Part shown: one piece after another, positions 23,803-30,233 of the stretch
Layout of the letters: every line of letters begins with the position of its first letter
How positions within the stretch are numbered: position 1 is the first letter of the stretch
Assembly: GCA_900552685.1 (NCBI GenBank)
Contig: USAJ01000012.1
Location: 1 to 30,233 of the forward strand
Direction: 5' to 3'
Source of the DNA: an uncultured Collinsella sp.
GTDB taxonomy: Bacteria; Actinomycetota; Coriobacteriia; Coriobacteriales; Coriobacteriaceae
Length of the DNA stretch: 30,233 nt
Program-made: the position numbers and the translations under genes
The notes under the pieces: generated by a model
Seen by the model: only the letters and a program-made list of their open reading frames with translations
Databases searched by the model: none
Told to the model about the DNA's origin: nothing

Positions 23803-25005
23803 TTAGGCCTGGAGCCAACGGGCGGTGTTGCGCTCGTCGAGGGCCTTGAGGGTAGCGGCGGGATCGGCAACCTTCTGCAGGAACATCATGGCAGCGATGG
23901 CGTACGGCTTGTAGCTGGCCTCCTTATACATGCCCACACGGTGCATGTCGAAGACGTCGGCGTTGACCTCGCCGTGCTCGCAGGAGACACCGGAGATGTC
24001 GGCGGGCAGCGGGTGCATAAAGATGGTGTCCTGGCCGTTGGCAGTCTTCTCCATGAGCTCGGTCGTGGAGCACCAATCCTGATGGGTGGCGTTCTGGGCG
24101 AGCAGCTCCTTCTCGAGCGCAGCGATGCCGGCGTCGTCGCCCTCGGCGTACAGGTTGGTGCGCTTCTCCATGGCGGCAAACGGAGCCCAGCTCTTGGGGA
24201 TCACGATGTCGGCGCCCTCGAAGGCCTCGGCCATGGTGTTGACCTGCTTAAAGGTGGTGCCGGACTCGGCGGCATAGCCCTTGGCGCGCTCGACGACCTC
24301 GGGCATGAGGTCGTAGCCCTCGGGGTGAGCCAGGGTGACGTCCATGCCAAAACGGGGCAGCAGGCTGATCAGCGACTGCGGGCAGGACAGCGGCTTGCCG
24401 TAAGAGGGCGAATAGGCCCAGGTCACGGCAACCTTCTTGCCCTTGAGGTTCTCAAGGCCGCCAAACTCGTTGATGAGGTAGAGCATGTCGGCAGAGGACT
24501 GCGTGGGGTGGTCGGAATCGGACTGCAGGGAGATGAGCGTGGGACGGTGATCCAGGACGCCGTCCTCGTAAGCCTGCTGGACAGACTCGGAGACCTCGGC
24601 CATGTAGGCGTCGCCCTTGCCGATGTACATGTCGTCGCGGATGCCGATGACGTCGGCCATGAAGGAGATCATGGTAGCGGTCTCGCGGACGGTCTCGCCG
24701 TGAGCGATCTGGGACTTCTTCTCGTCCAGGTCCTGCAGCTCAAGGCCGAGCAGGTTGGCGGCCTTAGAGAAGGAGAAGCGCGTACGGGTGGAGTTGTCGC
24801 GGAACAGGGAGACGGCCAGGCCCGAGTCGAAGATCTTGGACGAAATGTTGTTCTCACGCAGCTCGCGCAGGGCGTCGGCGACGATGTAGAGAGCCTTGAG
24901 CTCATCGGTGGTCTTGTCCCAGGTGTGCAGGAAGTCGCTGCCGTACATGCCCTTAAAATCGAGGCCGTTCAGCTGCTCGACGAGCTCGGTAAACTTGGCG
25001 TCCAT
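23803..25005 (-). CDS. ygeW: Knotted carbamoyltransferase YgeW (400 aa)
   Basis: Relative of ornithine and aspartate carbamoyltransferases with a knotted C-terminal fold; its true substrate is not firmly established. The carbamoyl-phosphate loop FRDNSTRTRFSF has STRTR at 72-76; DHPTQSSADML is the HPxQ motif; FMHPLPADISGVSCEHGEV replaces the ornithine-binding HCLP segment of ArgF, so it is not ornithine carbamoyltransferase. Longer than ArgF (~310-330 aa), as YgeW proteins are. Start ATG at 25005 follows AGAAAGGA by seven bases; the frame stays open for 62 codons upstream. In urate-degrading anaerobes this gene belongs to the purine cluster. In a degradative pathway it would release carbamoyl-phosphate for ATP (inference). 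Confidence 0.93.
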   Translation of the reverse strand: MDAKFTELVEQLNGLDFKGMYGSDFLHTWDKTTDELKALYIVADALRELRENNISSKIFDSGLAVSLFRDNSTRTRFSFSKAANLLGLELQDLDEKKSQIAHGETVRETATMISFMADVIGIRDDMYIGKGDAYMAEVSESVQQAYEDGVLDHRPTLISLQSDSDHPTQSSADMLYLINEFGGLENLKGKKVAVTWAYSPSYGKPLSCPQSLISLLPRFGMDVTLAHPEGYDLMPEVVERAKGYAAESGTTFKQVNTMAEAFEGADIVIPKSWAPFAAMEKRTNLYAEGDDAGIAALEKELLAQNATHQDWCSTTELMEKTANGQDTIFMHPLPADISGVSCEHGEVNADVFDMHRVGMYKEASYKPYAIAAMMFLQKVADPAATLKALDERNTARWLQA

Positions 25006-25206
25006 GGAAATGTCCTTTCTAAAGGTGAAACGATCGCAATGAGTAGATGTGCTCCGGCATGCGCGTGTGGCTAGAACATGCAGAGCACCATGACGAGGAC
25101 CCGCCACCGTTGAGGAAGCATGGGAGATAACGACCGCGGGCCCCAAGTCAACAGGGGGTGCCGGGGACACGAGCGGCCCCCGGCTCAACAAAATCGAGGA
25201 ATGGGA
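25006..25206 (-). other. ygeY-ygeW spacer with GC-rich hairpin
   Basis: A 201-bp non-coding gap between two genes expected to be co-transcribed. It contains a 7-bp GC stem GCCGGGG/CCCCGGC (25160-25166 with 25178-25184) shortly after the ygeY stop, without a U-tract. It may set the relative expression of ygeW. No convincing promoter was found. Confidence 0.4.
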
Positions 25207-26592
25207 CTAGTCGATCTTGTTGTTGGTCAGACCGGCGCGGAACACGGTGGCGTCGCCATCGGCCTGGCTCGGATCGTAGAGGTTCAGGGCAGCCACATAC
25301 ATGGCGGCAGCGGTGACCAGGTCGTCCTTGTAGGTGACCTCGTTGGGAGCGTGAGCCTGAGACTCGGCACCCGGGCCAAAGCCGACGCAGGGGATGCCAT
25401 AGCGGCCCTGGATGGAAACGCAGTTCGTGGAGAAGGTCCACTTGTCGCACAGCGGACGACCGGTGCGCTTGTCCATGCTGGGCTCGCAGCCGATGCGCTC
25501 GTCACCAAACATGGCCTTGTGGGCGTCGACGAGGGCCTTGACGTGCGGAGCGGTCTCCTTGTTGATCCACGTGGGGAAGTAAGCCTCGGTCTCGTAGACC
25601 TCGCCGGTCCAGGACGGACGGTCGTACATGTACATGGAGACCTTCACGTCGTCGCCGTACTTCTTGGCGGCCGGCAGGTTGCGGATCTCGTCCAGGCAGG
25701 ACTCCCAGGTCTCACCGGCGGTCATGCGACGGTCGATGGAGATAGCGCAGGAATCGGCCACGGCGCAGCGGCTGGGGCTGGTGTAGAAGATCTGGCTGAC
25801 GGTGCAGGTGCCGCGGCCCAGGAAGCGGGCATCCTCGTAGTGCTCGGGGTTGTACTTGGGGTCGAGCATCTTGACGAGACCCTTGATGTCGGTCGACTCG
25901 TCGCAGCCGTTGTTGTTGAGGGCGCGGACGTCAGCGATGATGTCAGCCATCTTGTAGATGGCGTTGTCGCCGCGGTCGGGGGCAGAGCCGTGGCAGGAGG
26001 TACCGTGAACGTCGACGCGGATCTCCATACGGCCGCGGTGACCGCGATAGATGCCGCCGTCGGTGGGCTCAGTGGAAATGACAAACTCGGGCTTAATGCC
26101 ATCCTTGTTGTAGATGTACTGCCAGCACATGCCGTCGCAGTCCTCTTCCTGGACGGTGCCGACGACCATGATCTTGTAGCCCTCGGGGATGAGGCCCATG
26201 TCCTTCATCATCTTGGCAGCATAGGTAGCAGAAGCCATGCCGCCCTCCTGGTCGGAGCCGCCGCGGCCGTAGATGATCTCGTCGGTCTCATAGCCCTCGT
26301 AGGGATCGGCATCCCAGTTCTCGATGTTGCCGATGCCGACGGTGTCGATGTGGGAGTCGATGGCGATGATCTTGTCGCCCTCGCCCATAAAGCCCATGAC
26401 GTTGCCCAGGCCGTCGACCTTGACCTCGTCATAGCCAAGGCTCTCCATCTCGGCCTTGATGCAGGCAACAACCTCACCCTCCTCGCAGGACTCAGAGGGA
26501 TGGGAGATCATAGCGCGCAGGAAGCGAGTCATATCAGCACGATGAGACTCAGCAGCAGCCTTGATAGCGTCGAAATCGAGTTCTTTAGCCAT
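25207..26592 (-). CDS. ygeY: YgeY family M20 metallohydrolase (461 aa)
   Basis: Zinc hydrolase of the M20 amidohydrolase/dipeptidase superfamily, in the YgeY subgroup tied to selenium/purine loci. Active-site pattern: His81 and Asp83 (DSHID), Asp114 (GGSDQEGG), catalytic Glu149 with ligand Glu150 (QEED), Glu175 (STEPTD) and a C-terminal His in GAESQAHAPNE. The dimerisation domain lies about 185-330. ArgE and DapE share these ligands, but the gene neighbours and TEPTD segment place it in YgeY. Start ATG at 26592. Third-last gene of a ygeX-ygeY-ygeW series. Likely cleaves an amide made during purine ring breakdown (inference). Confidence 0.92.
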   Translation of the reverse strand: MAKELDFDAIKAAAESHRADMTRFLRAMISHPSESCEEGEVVACIKAEMESLGYDEVKVDGLGNVMGFMGEGDKIIAIDSHIDTVGIGNIENWDADPYEGYETDEIIYGRGGSDQEGGMASATYAAKMMKDMGLIPEGYKIMVVGTVQEEDCDGMCWQYIYNKDGIKPEFVISTEPTDGGIYRGHRGRMEIRVDVHGTSCHGSAPDRGDNAIYKMADIIADVRALNNNGCDESTDIKGLVKMLDPKYNPEHYEDARFLGRGTCTVSQIFYTSPSRCAVADSCAISIDRRMTAGETWESCLDEIRNLPAAKKYGDDVKVSMYMYDRPSWTGEVYETEAYFPTWINKETAPHVKALVDAHKAMFGDERIGCEPSMDKRTGRPLCDKWTFSTNCVSIQGRYGIPCVGFGPGAESQAHAPNEVTYKDDLVTAAAMYVAALNLYDPSQADGDATVFRAGLTNNKID

Positions 26593-26632
26593 TGTTCATA
26601 ACCTTTCAAACGAAGGAATCTACCTGTGAGGT

Positions 26633-26659
26633 GGCGGAGCGATACCTATTTACTCCGCC
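26633..26659 (-). other. Hairpin between ygeX and ygeY
   Basis: Perfect 7-bp stem GGCGGAG/CTCCGCC (26633-26639 with 26653-26659) with a 13-base loop, eight bases past the ygeX stop. No U-tract. Possible mRNA stabiliser or partial attenuator between the two genes. Confidence 0.45.
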
Positions 26660-26666
26660 CCAACGA

Positions 26667-27881
26667 TTAGCAAGTGGGATATTCGCCTTCCCAAACAATG
26701 CGGCGATACTGGTCGGGATCCGTATCGCCCTCGGTGGAGAAGCAGAGCACGGAGCTCGTCTTATCCAGGCCGATGAGCTCTTTGAGCTCGGCGTACTCAG
26801 GATCGAGCATGAGGGTCTCGACCAGGCCAGTGGTCACCGCGCCGGACTCGCCGGAGATGACGCGCGGGTCGCCCTTCTCGGGAGCGCCCAGGGTGCGCAT
26901 GCCGCGAGCGGTGACCCAGTCGGGGCAGGACACGAAGGCGGTGGCGTGGTTGCGCAGGATATCCCAGCCCAGAATGTTGGGCTCGCCGCAGCACAGACCG
27001 GCCATGATGGAGGGCATGTCACCGTCCACGATGCGCGGATCGCCGTCGCCGGCGGCAGCGCCCTTGTACAGGCAGGCAGCAGGCGCGCACTCAACCACGA
27101 CGAAGGTGGGCGGGTTATCGGGATACAGGTTGGTGAAGTAGCCCACCACGGCGCCGGCGAGCGAACCCACGCCAGCCTGGACAAACACGTGCGTCGGGCG
27201 GTTGATGGCCATCTCGCGCAGCTGCTCGGCAGCCTCAGAAGCCATGGTGCCGTAACCCTCCATGATCCAGGACGGGATCTTCTCGTAGCCCTCCCAGGCG
27301 GTGTCCTGAACGATGACGCCACGCTCGCAGGCGTCAGCCTCGGCGGCAGCCATGCGCACGCACTCGTCGTAGTTGACCTCTTCGATGGTCACCGTGGCGC
27401 CCTCGGCGGCGATGTTATCGAAGCGGGGCTTGGTGGAACCCTTGGGCATGTGCACGACGGCCTTCTGGCCCAGCTTGTTGGCAGCCCATGCCACGCCGCG
27501 GCCATGGTTGCCGTCGGTGGCGGTAAAGAAGGTGGCCTGGCCAAAGTCCTTGGCAAGCTGATCGGAGGTCAGGTAGTCGAAGGTGCACTCGGCAACGTCC
27601 TTGCCGGTCTCGTCGGCAATGTAGTTGGCCATGGCAAACGATCCGCCCAGAACCTTAAAGGCGTTGAGGCCAAAGCGATAGCTCTCGTCCTTAACGCACA
27701 GGTTGGACAGACCCAAGCGCGCAGCCTGACCGTCCAGGCGGGCAAGCGGGGTGACGGTATATTGAGGGAACGACTGGTGGAAGGCGCGGGCCTTCTTCAC
27801 GTGGTCGAGGCTCATGATTCCCAAGTGCTTGTCATCGCTCTTGGGCATCGTGTTGCCCGCCCACTGGATCTTATCGGCCAT
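26667..27881 (-). CDS. ygeX: Diaminopropionate ammonia-lyase (404 aa)
   Basis: PLP enzyme that breaks 2,3-diaminopropionate into pyruvate and two ammonia. Fold-type II signatures: PLP Lys76 in LNAFKVLGGS, catalytic-type Asp123 in TATDGNHGRG and Asp193 in VQDTAWEGY (matching the acid/base aspartates of the E. coli enzyme), and the phosphate-binding GVGSLAGAV. Length equals the family. Start ATG at 27881 with AAGGAG eight bases ahead. First gene of ygeX-ygeY-ygeW and divergent from the PAS-HTH regulator. In the anaerobic urate pathway described in gut bacteria this enzyme is a key carbon-releasing step. Confidence 0.95.
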   Translation of the reverse strand: MADKIQWAGNTMPKSDDKHLGIMSLDHVKKARAFHQSFPQYTVTPLARLDGQAARLGLSNLCVKDESYRFGLNAFKVLGGSFAMANYIADETGKDVAECTFDYLTSDQLAKDFGQATFFTATDGNHGRGVAWAANKLGQKAVVHMPKGSTKPRFDNIAAEGATVTIEEVNYDECVRMAAAEADACERGVIVQDTAWEGYEKIPSWIMEGYGTMASEAAEQLREMAINRPTHVFVQAGVGSLAGAVVGYFTNLYPDNPPTFVVVECAPAACLYKGAAAGDGDPRIVDGDMPSIMAGLCCGEPNILGWDILRNHATAFVSCPDWVTARGMRTLGAPEKGDPRVISGESGAVTTGLVETLMLDPEYAELKELIGLDKTSSVLCFSTEGDTDPDQYRRIVWEGEYPTC

Positions 27882-28158
27882 ACGGTGAACTCCTTAAGTC
27901 CTCTCTTGCCGGCCCCCGCATACGCGTTTCAGCCCATTCCCATTCATGCGACTGAACTTTTATGTGGATGCCAAACAAAAAGTTTGTTAGCACTGTTCTA
28001 TCACACTTTTTGATTGGCAAACCTAACAAATTGTTTGTTGCCGTAATCGGTACTTTTTCGCCGCCGAACGGTCATGAATTGCCTTGTTGATGGATTTGTT
28101 TGCGAACAGATGTGGTTTATGGCAAAGTGTGCCCAAACTAATTTTTAGGAAGGCACCC
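27882..28158. promoter_or_regulatory. ygeX/regulator intergenic region with two AACAAA-N3-TTTGTT operators
   Basis: In the 277-bp divergent gap two perfect dyads occur: AACAAA-AAG-TTTGTT (27974-27988) and AACAAA-TTG-TTTGTT (28025-28039). They are direct copies 51 bp apart, near five helical turns. A looser related dyad TGTTTGCGAACA lies at 28097-28108. The first dyad is 93 bp upstream of ygeX and the second about 120 bp upstream of the regulator, positions suited to joint control. Promoter hexamers are not clear on either strand. Confidence 0.6.
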
Positions 28159-28812
28159 ATGACCCCCGCACAGATTGAGTTTTACAAGCGCCTCGCACAC
28201 GGCCTGGCGCTCCAATTTGGCCCCAACTGCGAAGTCGTCGTCCACGATCTGGAGACCGAGGACGTGGACCACTCCATCGTAGTGATCGAAAACGGCCACG
28301 TCAGCGGGCGCAAACTGGGTGACGGCCCCAGCCATATTGTGTTTGAGTCCATGCACGAGGGCAGCACCGACGTACACGACCGCGAGCCGTACCTCACTAA
28401 AACCACCGATGGCAAGCTGCTCAAGTCCTCGACCATCTTTATCCGCAACGACGAAGGCAAGCCCGTCGGCATTTTGGGCATCAACTTTGACATTACGCTT
28501 ATGAAGGCTTTTGAGCGTTCGCTCGACGCCTTTACCGGCACCGGCGGCACGGGCTATACCGAGCCCGAGCCCATTACCAAGAACATCGGCGACCTGCTCG
28601 AGGACCTGCTGCACGAGTGCGAGCAGTTTGTGGGCAAGCCCGCGGCACTCATGACCAAAGACGAGCGCATTCGTGCCATTGGCTACCTCGACCGTCGCGG
28701 CGCCTTCCTAATTTCCAAGTCGAGCGAGCGCGCCTGCGAGTTTTTTGGCATCTCCAAGTACAGCTTCTATAGCTACCTCAATGAGGCCAAGGCGGCGGCC
28801 GGCGACAAGTAG
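28159..28812 (+). CDS. YheO/DauR-type PAS-HTH transcriptional regulator (217 aa)
   Basis: N-terminal YheO-like PAS sensor domain (about 1-115: GPNCEVVVHDLE, HSIVVIENGHVSGRKLGDG, STIFIRNDEGKPVGILGINFD) and a C-terminal helix-turn-helix domain (about 150-212: RIRAIGYLDRRGAFLISKSS ... FFGISKYSFYSYLNEAK). E. coli DauR of this family represses D-arginine use. Start ATG at 28159 with AGGAAGG five bases ahead. Divergent from ygeX, so it most likely controls the ygeXYW genes in response to a purine or amino-acid intermediate; E. coli has the sigma54 activator ygeV at the corresponding place. Ligand unknown. Confidence 0.88.
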   Translation: MTPAQIEFYKRLAHGLALQFGPNCEVVVHDLETEDVDHSIVVIENGHVSGRKLGDGPSHIVFESMHEGSTDVHDREPYLTKTTDGKLLKSSTIFIRNDEGKPVGILGINFDITLMKAFERSLDAFTGTGGTGYTEPEPITKNIGDLLEDLLHECEQFVGKPAALMTKDERIRAIGYLDRRGAFLISKSSERACEFFGISKYSFYSYLNEAKAAAGDK

Positions 28813-28935
28813 GCACTCGCCTGGATTGCCCCTCCCCTTTTGGGTGCGAGTTCTGGAAAGCACGAATCCAAGACCGGGCCGCTTGGGAAGTTCCATATAA
28901 TCGATGTCATTAGTATTTCGAAAGGATGGAACAGA

Positions 28936-29922
28936 ATGGCGTTGAGCAAGGCATCATGCACCGGTCGCGGATTGATTCCGGCAATTGGTGGACATGTGCA
29001 CCGCATGTTCGATGAGGGTGAAGACGACCTGTTTTCGCTAAGCCTTGACGACGTGATGGATGATCGCCCGTGGACCGCCGACGAACTCATGGGCGGCGGG
29101 GCTCGCCCGTCAAGCCCCGATCCCACACTTGCGCCTAAGCCCGCATCTGCGCCGACTCCTGCGCAGTCGCCTGTTTCGACGCCCGCGCCTACGCCCGCAC
29201 CCACTTCGGCGCCCACGCCCGCTCCCCGCCCCGCAAGCGACCCGTCCGAGACGGCGGCATTTCTCGCTGCAGCGACGCAGGGCAAATCGGCCGACAGCAC
29301 CGTTATGTACAGCGCCCAGCAGTTGCCTGTTCCTGCGGCACGCAAGCCTCCGGTCGCAAGGCTCGATGAGCCCGTTGCCCATCAGGTTGCTTACGATTCC
29401 TGGGCTGCAGCCGATCTGGATGAGACCTCTACCGGCATGCCGGCGCTCGACGTTCCAGTTAATCCGCTTTTTGCCGCCAACACGAGCGCCGCGGACTATG
29501 AGGGCGGTGCGGCATATTCCGATTATTCCGATGGCTATGCTGGCACCGGTCGCATCGAGACCGAGGATTATGGCACCGCATCGAGCGATTATCTCAACGA
29601 TCCGTACGCTGCCACGCCTGCACCGGAATATGACCCGGAGGCCGCGTCCGCACCGGCGTATACCAAAAGCACGGGCGAAGAGCGCTTCGCCGATTATTAC
29701 GCCGAGGAAAAGGCGCTGCGTTTCTCGGAATTTCCGCAGGCAGTCAAGGTTGCCTTTATCGCCATTGTCATTGCCCTGCTCGGCGCCATTGCGTTTGAGG
29801 GATTCCAGCTGTTCCGCGGCCCCACCGCGTCCGAATCGGCAACGCAGCAAAAAGAGGACGACAACCAGTACCTGGACATCAACACCCTCAAGGGCGACCC
29901 CAACGACGGGGACGACGAGTAG
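28936..29922 (+). CDS. Hypothetical Ala/Pro-rich protein with one C-terminal membrane segment (328 aa)
   Basis: Not recognised. The N-terminal ~55 residues include an acidic stretch (FDEGEDDLFSLSLDDVMDD). Then comes an Ala/Pro repeat region (about 60-105, PTPAP units), a middle region rich in Asp, Tyr, Ala and Ser (DYEGGAAYSDYSDGYAG), and a single hydrophobic segment at about 273-295 (VAFIAIVIALLGAIAFEGFQ). A short acidic tail ends NDGDDE. No signal peptide is visible, so most of it is probably cytoplasmic with a tail-side anchor. Start ATG at 28936 with AAAGGA nine bases ahead. It has 123 bp to the regulator upstream and no shared context. Confidence 0.7.
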   Translation: MALSKASCTGRGLIPAIGGHVHRMFDEGEDDLFSLSLDDVMDDRPWTADELMGGGARPSSPDPTLAPKPASAPTPAQSPVSTPAPTPAPTSAPTPAPRPASDPSETAAFLAAATQGKSADSTVMYSAQQLPVPAARKPPVARLDEPVAHQVAYDSWAAADLDETSTGMPALDVPVNPLFAANTSAADYEGGAAYSDYSDGYAGTGRIETEDYGTASSDYLNDPYAATPAPEYDPEAASAPAYTKSTGEERFADYYAEEKALRFSEFPQAVKVAFIAIVIALLGAIAFEGFQLFRGPTASESATQQKEDDNQYLDINTLKGDPNDGDDE

Positions 29923-29955
29923 CGAGGGCTGAAGGCGGCCGCAGGATCCCGCATC

Positions 29956-29981
29956 CAGCACCGGCTTCTAAGTGCTGTTTT
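29956..29981 (+). terminator. Weak terminator after the Ala/Pro-rich gene
   Basis: Six-bp stem CAGCAC/GTGCTG (29956-29961 with 29972-29977), ten-base loop, then TTTT; 34 bp after the stop. Short stem, so only modest support. Confidence 0.4.
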
Positions 29982-29992
29982 GTCATCCAGCT

Positions 29993-30069
29993 ACACTTTT
30001 CCGGATAATTTGCCTATCGAATTTGACACTTTTCCGTACTTTTACACGGCTGATTTCGACACTTTTCCG
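29993..30069. repeat. Three 11-bp direct repeats ACACTTTTCCG at 33-bp spacing
   Basis: Copies at 29993-30003, 30026-30036 and 30059-30069, each starting exactly 33 bp after the last (about three helical turns). Copies 1 and 3 extend to ACACTTTTCCGGAT; copies 2 and 3 are preceded by ATTT and then a G just before the repeat. Phased repeats of this kind are found at the ends of IS21-family elements as transposase sites; a regulator array is the alternative. No IS21 gene is in the window. Confidence 0.6.
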
Positions 30070-30101
30070 GATGGAAGCCGAATAATCACTTGGGAAACCA
30101 A

Positions 30102-30131
30102 CGCCATCCGCGCGTCATTTCGCGGATGGCG
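30102..30131. other. 11-bp hairpin near the window end
   Basis: Perfect stem CGCCATCCGCG/CGCGGATGGCG with an eight-base loop. No good U-tract on the plus strand (CTTGATTTCT follows). Could be a weak terminator or part of a mobile element border. Confidence 0.45.
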
Positions 30132-30178
30132 CTTGATTTCTGTCCGTACACGTTGATAGACCCCATCGTGCCCGCAAG

Positions 30179-30233
30179 TGAACTGCACCCCAAAACTTGG
30201 ACGGCTTAAATAAGAACTACGCCGCAAGGGACT
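30179..30233 (+). mobile_element. Possible left end of an IS3-family insertion sequence, cut by the window edge
   Basis: The sequence TGAACTGCACCCCAAAAC then TTGGACGG resembles terminal inverted repeats of IS3-family (IS150-like) elements, which commonly read TGWACTG-CCCCAAAAGTTGGAC. A transposase frame would be expected to begin just beyond the window. Assignment rests on end similarity only. Confidence 0.4.

Larger units (their letters stand above)
29923..30233. other. Non-coding edge region with mobile-element-like sequences
   Basis: No credible gene in these 311 bases. They hold a weak terminator, three 11-bp direct repeats at 33-bp spacing, an 11-bp hairpin and an IS3-like end, listed separately. 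AT content is higher than in the neighbouring genes. Confidence 0.5.

Noticed and set aside
21479..23806. 775-aa plus-strand open frame opposite hyuA and mocA
   Set aside because: Runs through the 67-bp palindrome and two well-supported minus-strand genes; composition is that of a shadow frame.
23803..25005. ornithine carbamoyltransferase (ArgF/ArcB)
   Set aside because: Lacks the HCLP ornithine segment, is about 70 residues longer, and its neighbours are ygeX/ygeY.
25207..26592. ArgE or DapE deacylase
   Set aside because: Shares the M20 ligands, but neighbourhood and TEPTD/GAESQAHAPNE segments fit the YgeY subgroup better.
1..30233. tRNA, rRNA genes or CRISPR arrays
   Set aside because: None found by eye on either strand; no CCA-ended cloverleaf or regularly spaced repeat-spacer pattern seen.

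Overview
The window is high-GC bacterial chromosome. It looks like a coriobacterial (Collinsella-like) anaerobic gut actinobacterium. I infer this from three things: the core gene order (rplE-rpsN-rpsH-rplF-rplR-rpsE-rpmD-rplO-secY-adk-map-infA-rpmJ-rpsM-rpsK-rpsD-rpoA-rplQ-truA), the zinc-type S14, and the presence of selenium-dependent molybdenum hydroxylase maturation genes. The genus was not verified.

Region 1 (1-8647) holds ordinary housekeeping genes: tyrS and a U32-family RNA-hydroxylation-type protein on the minus strand, a divergent class A penicillin-binding protein, argR, a family 2 glycosyltransferase and truA. Region 2 (8648-18722) is one long minus-strand ribosomal block (distal spc operon plus alpha operon). 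It starts at rplE from its own promoter and ends at a strong intrinsic terminator after rplQ. The rplN-rplX genes that normally precede rplE are absent; xdhC lies there instead, so the ribosomal cluster is broken at the rplX/rplE junction.

Region 3 (18784-28812) is a purine/selenium catabolic module. xdhC, yqeB and yqeC (maturation of molybdenum hydroxylases) are enclosed by two copies of a 67-bp palindromic repeat. Next come hyuA (cyclic amide hydrolase) and mocA (molybdopterin cytidylyltransferase), then ygeX-ygeY-ygeW (diaminopropionate ammonia-lyase, M20 hydrolase, knotted carbamoyltransferase), with a divergent YheO/DauR-type PAS-HTH regulator at the head. These families co-occur in E. 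coli and in gut anaerobes that degrade urate and other purines without oxygen. The hydroxylase itself and a purine permease are not in the window. Two perfect AACAAA-N3-TTTGTT dyads lie in the ygeX/regulator gap.

Region 4 (28936-30233) has an unrecognised Ala/Pro-rich protein with one C-terminal membrane segment. It is followed by non-coding DNA that looks like the edge of mobile elements: three 11-bp repeats at exact 33-bp spacing and a sequence resembling an IS3-family end.

Besides genes, the window carries two repeat families: a nested palindrome with a conserved bulged core (after tyrS and after map) and the 67-bp palindrome. There are also several intercistronic RNA hairpins in the ribosomal block.
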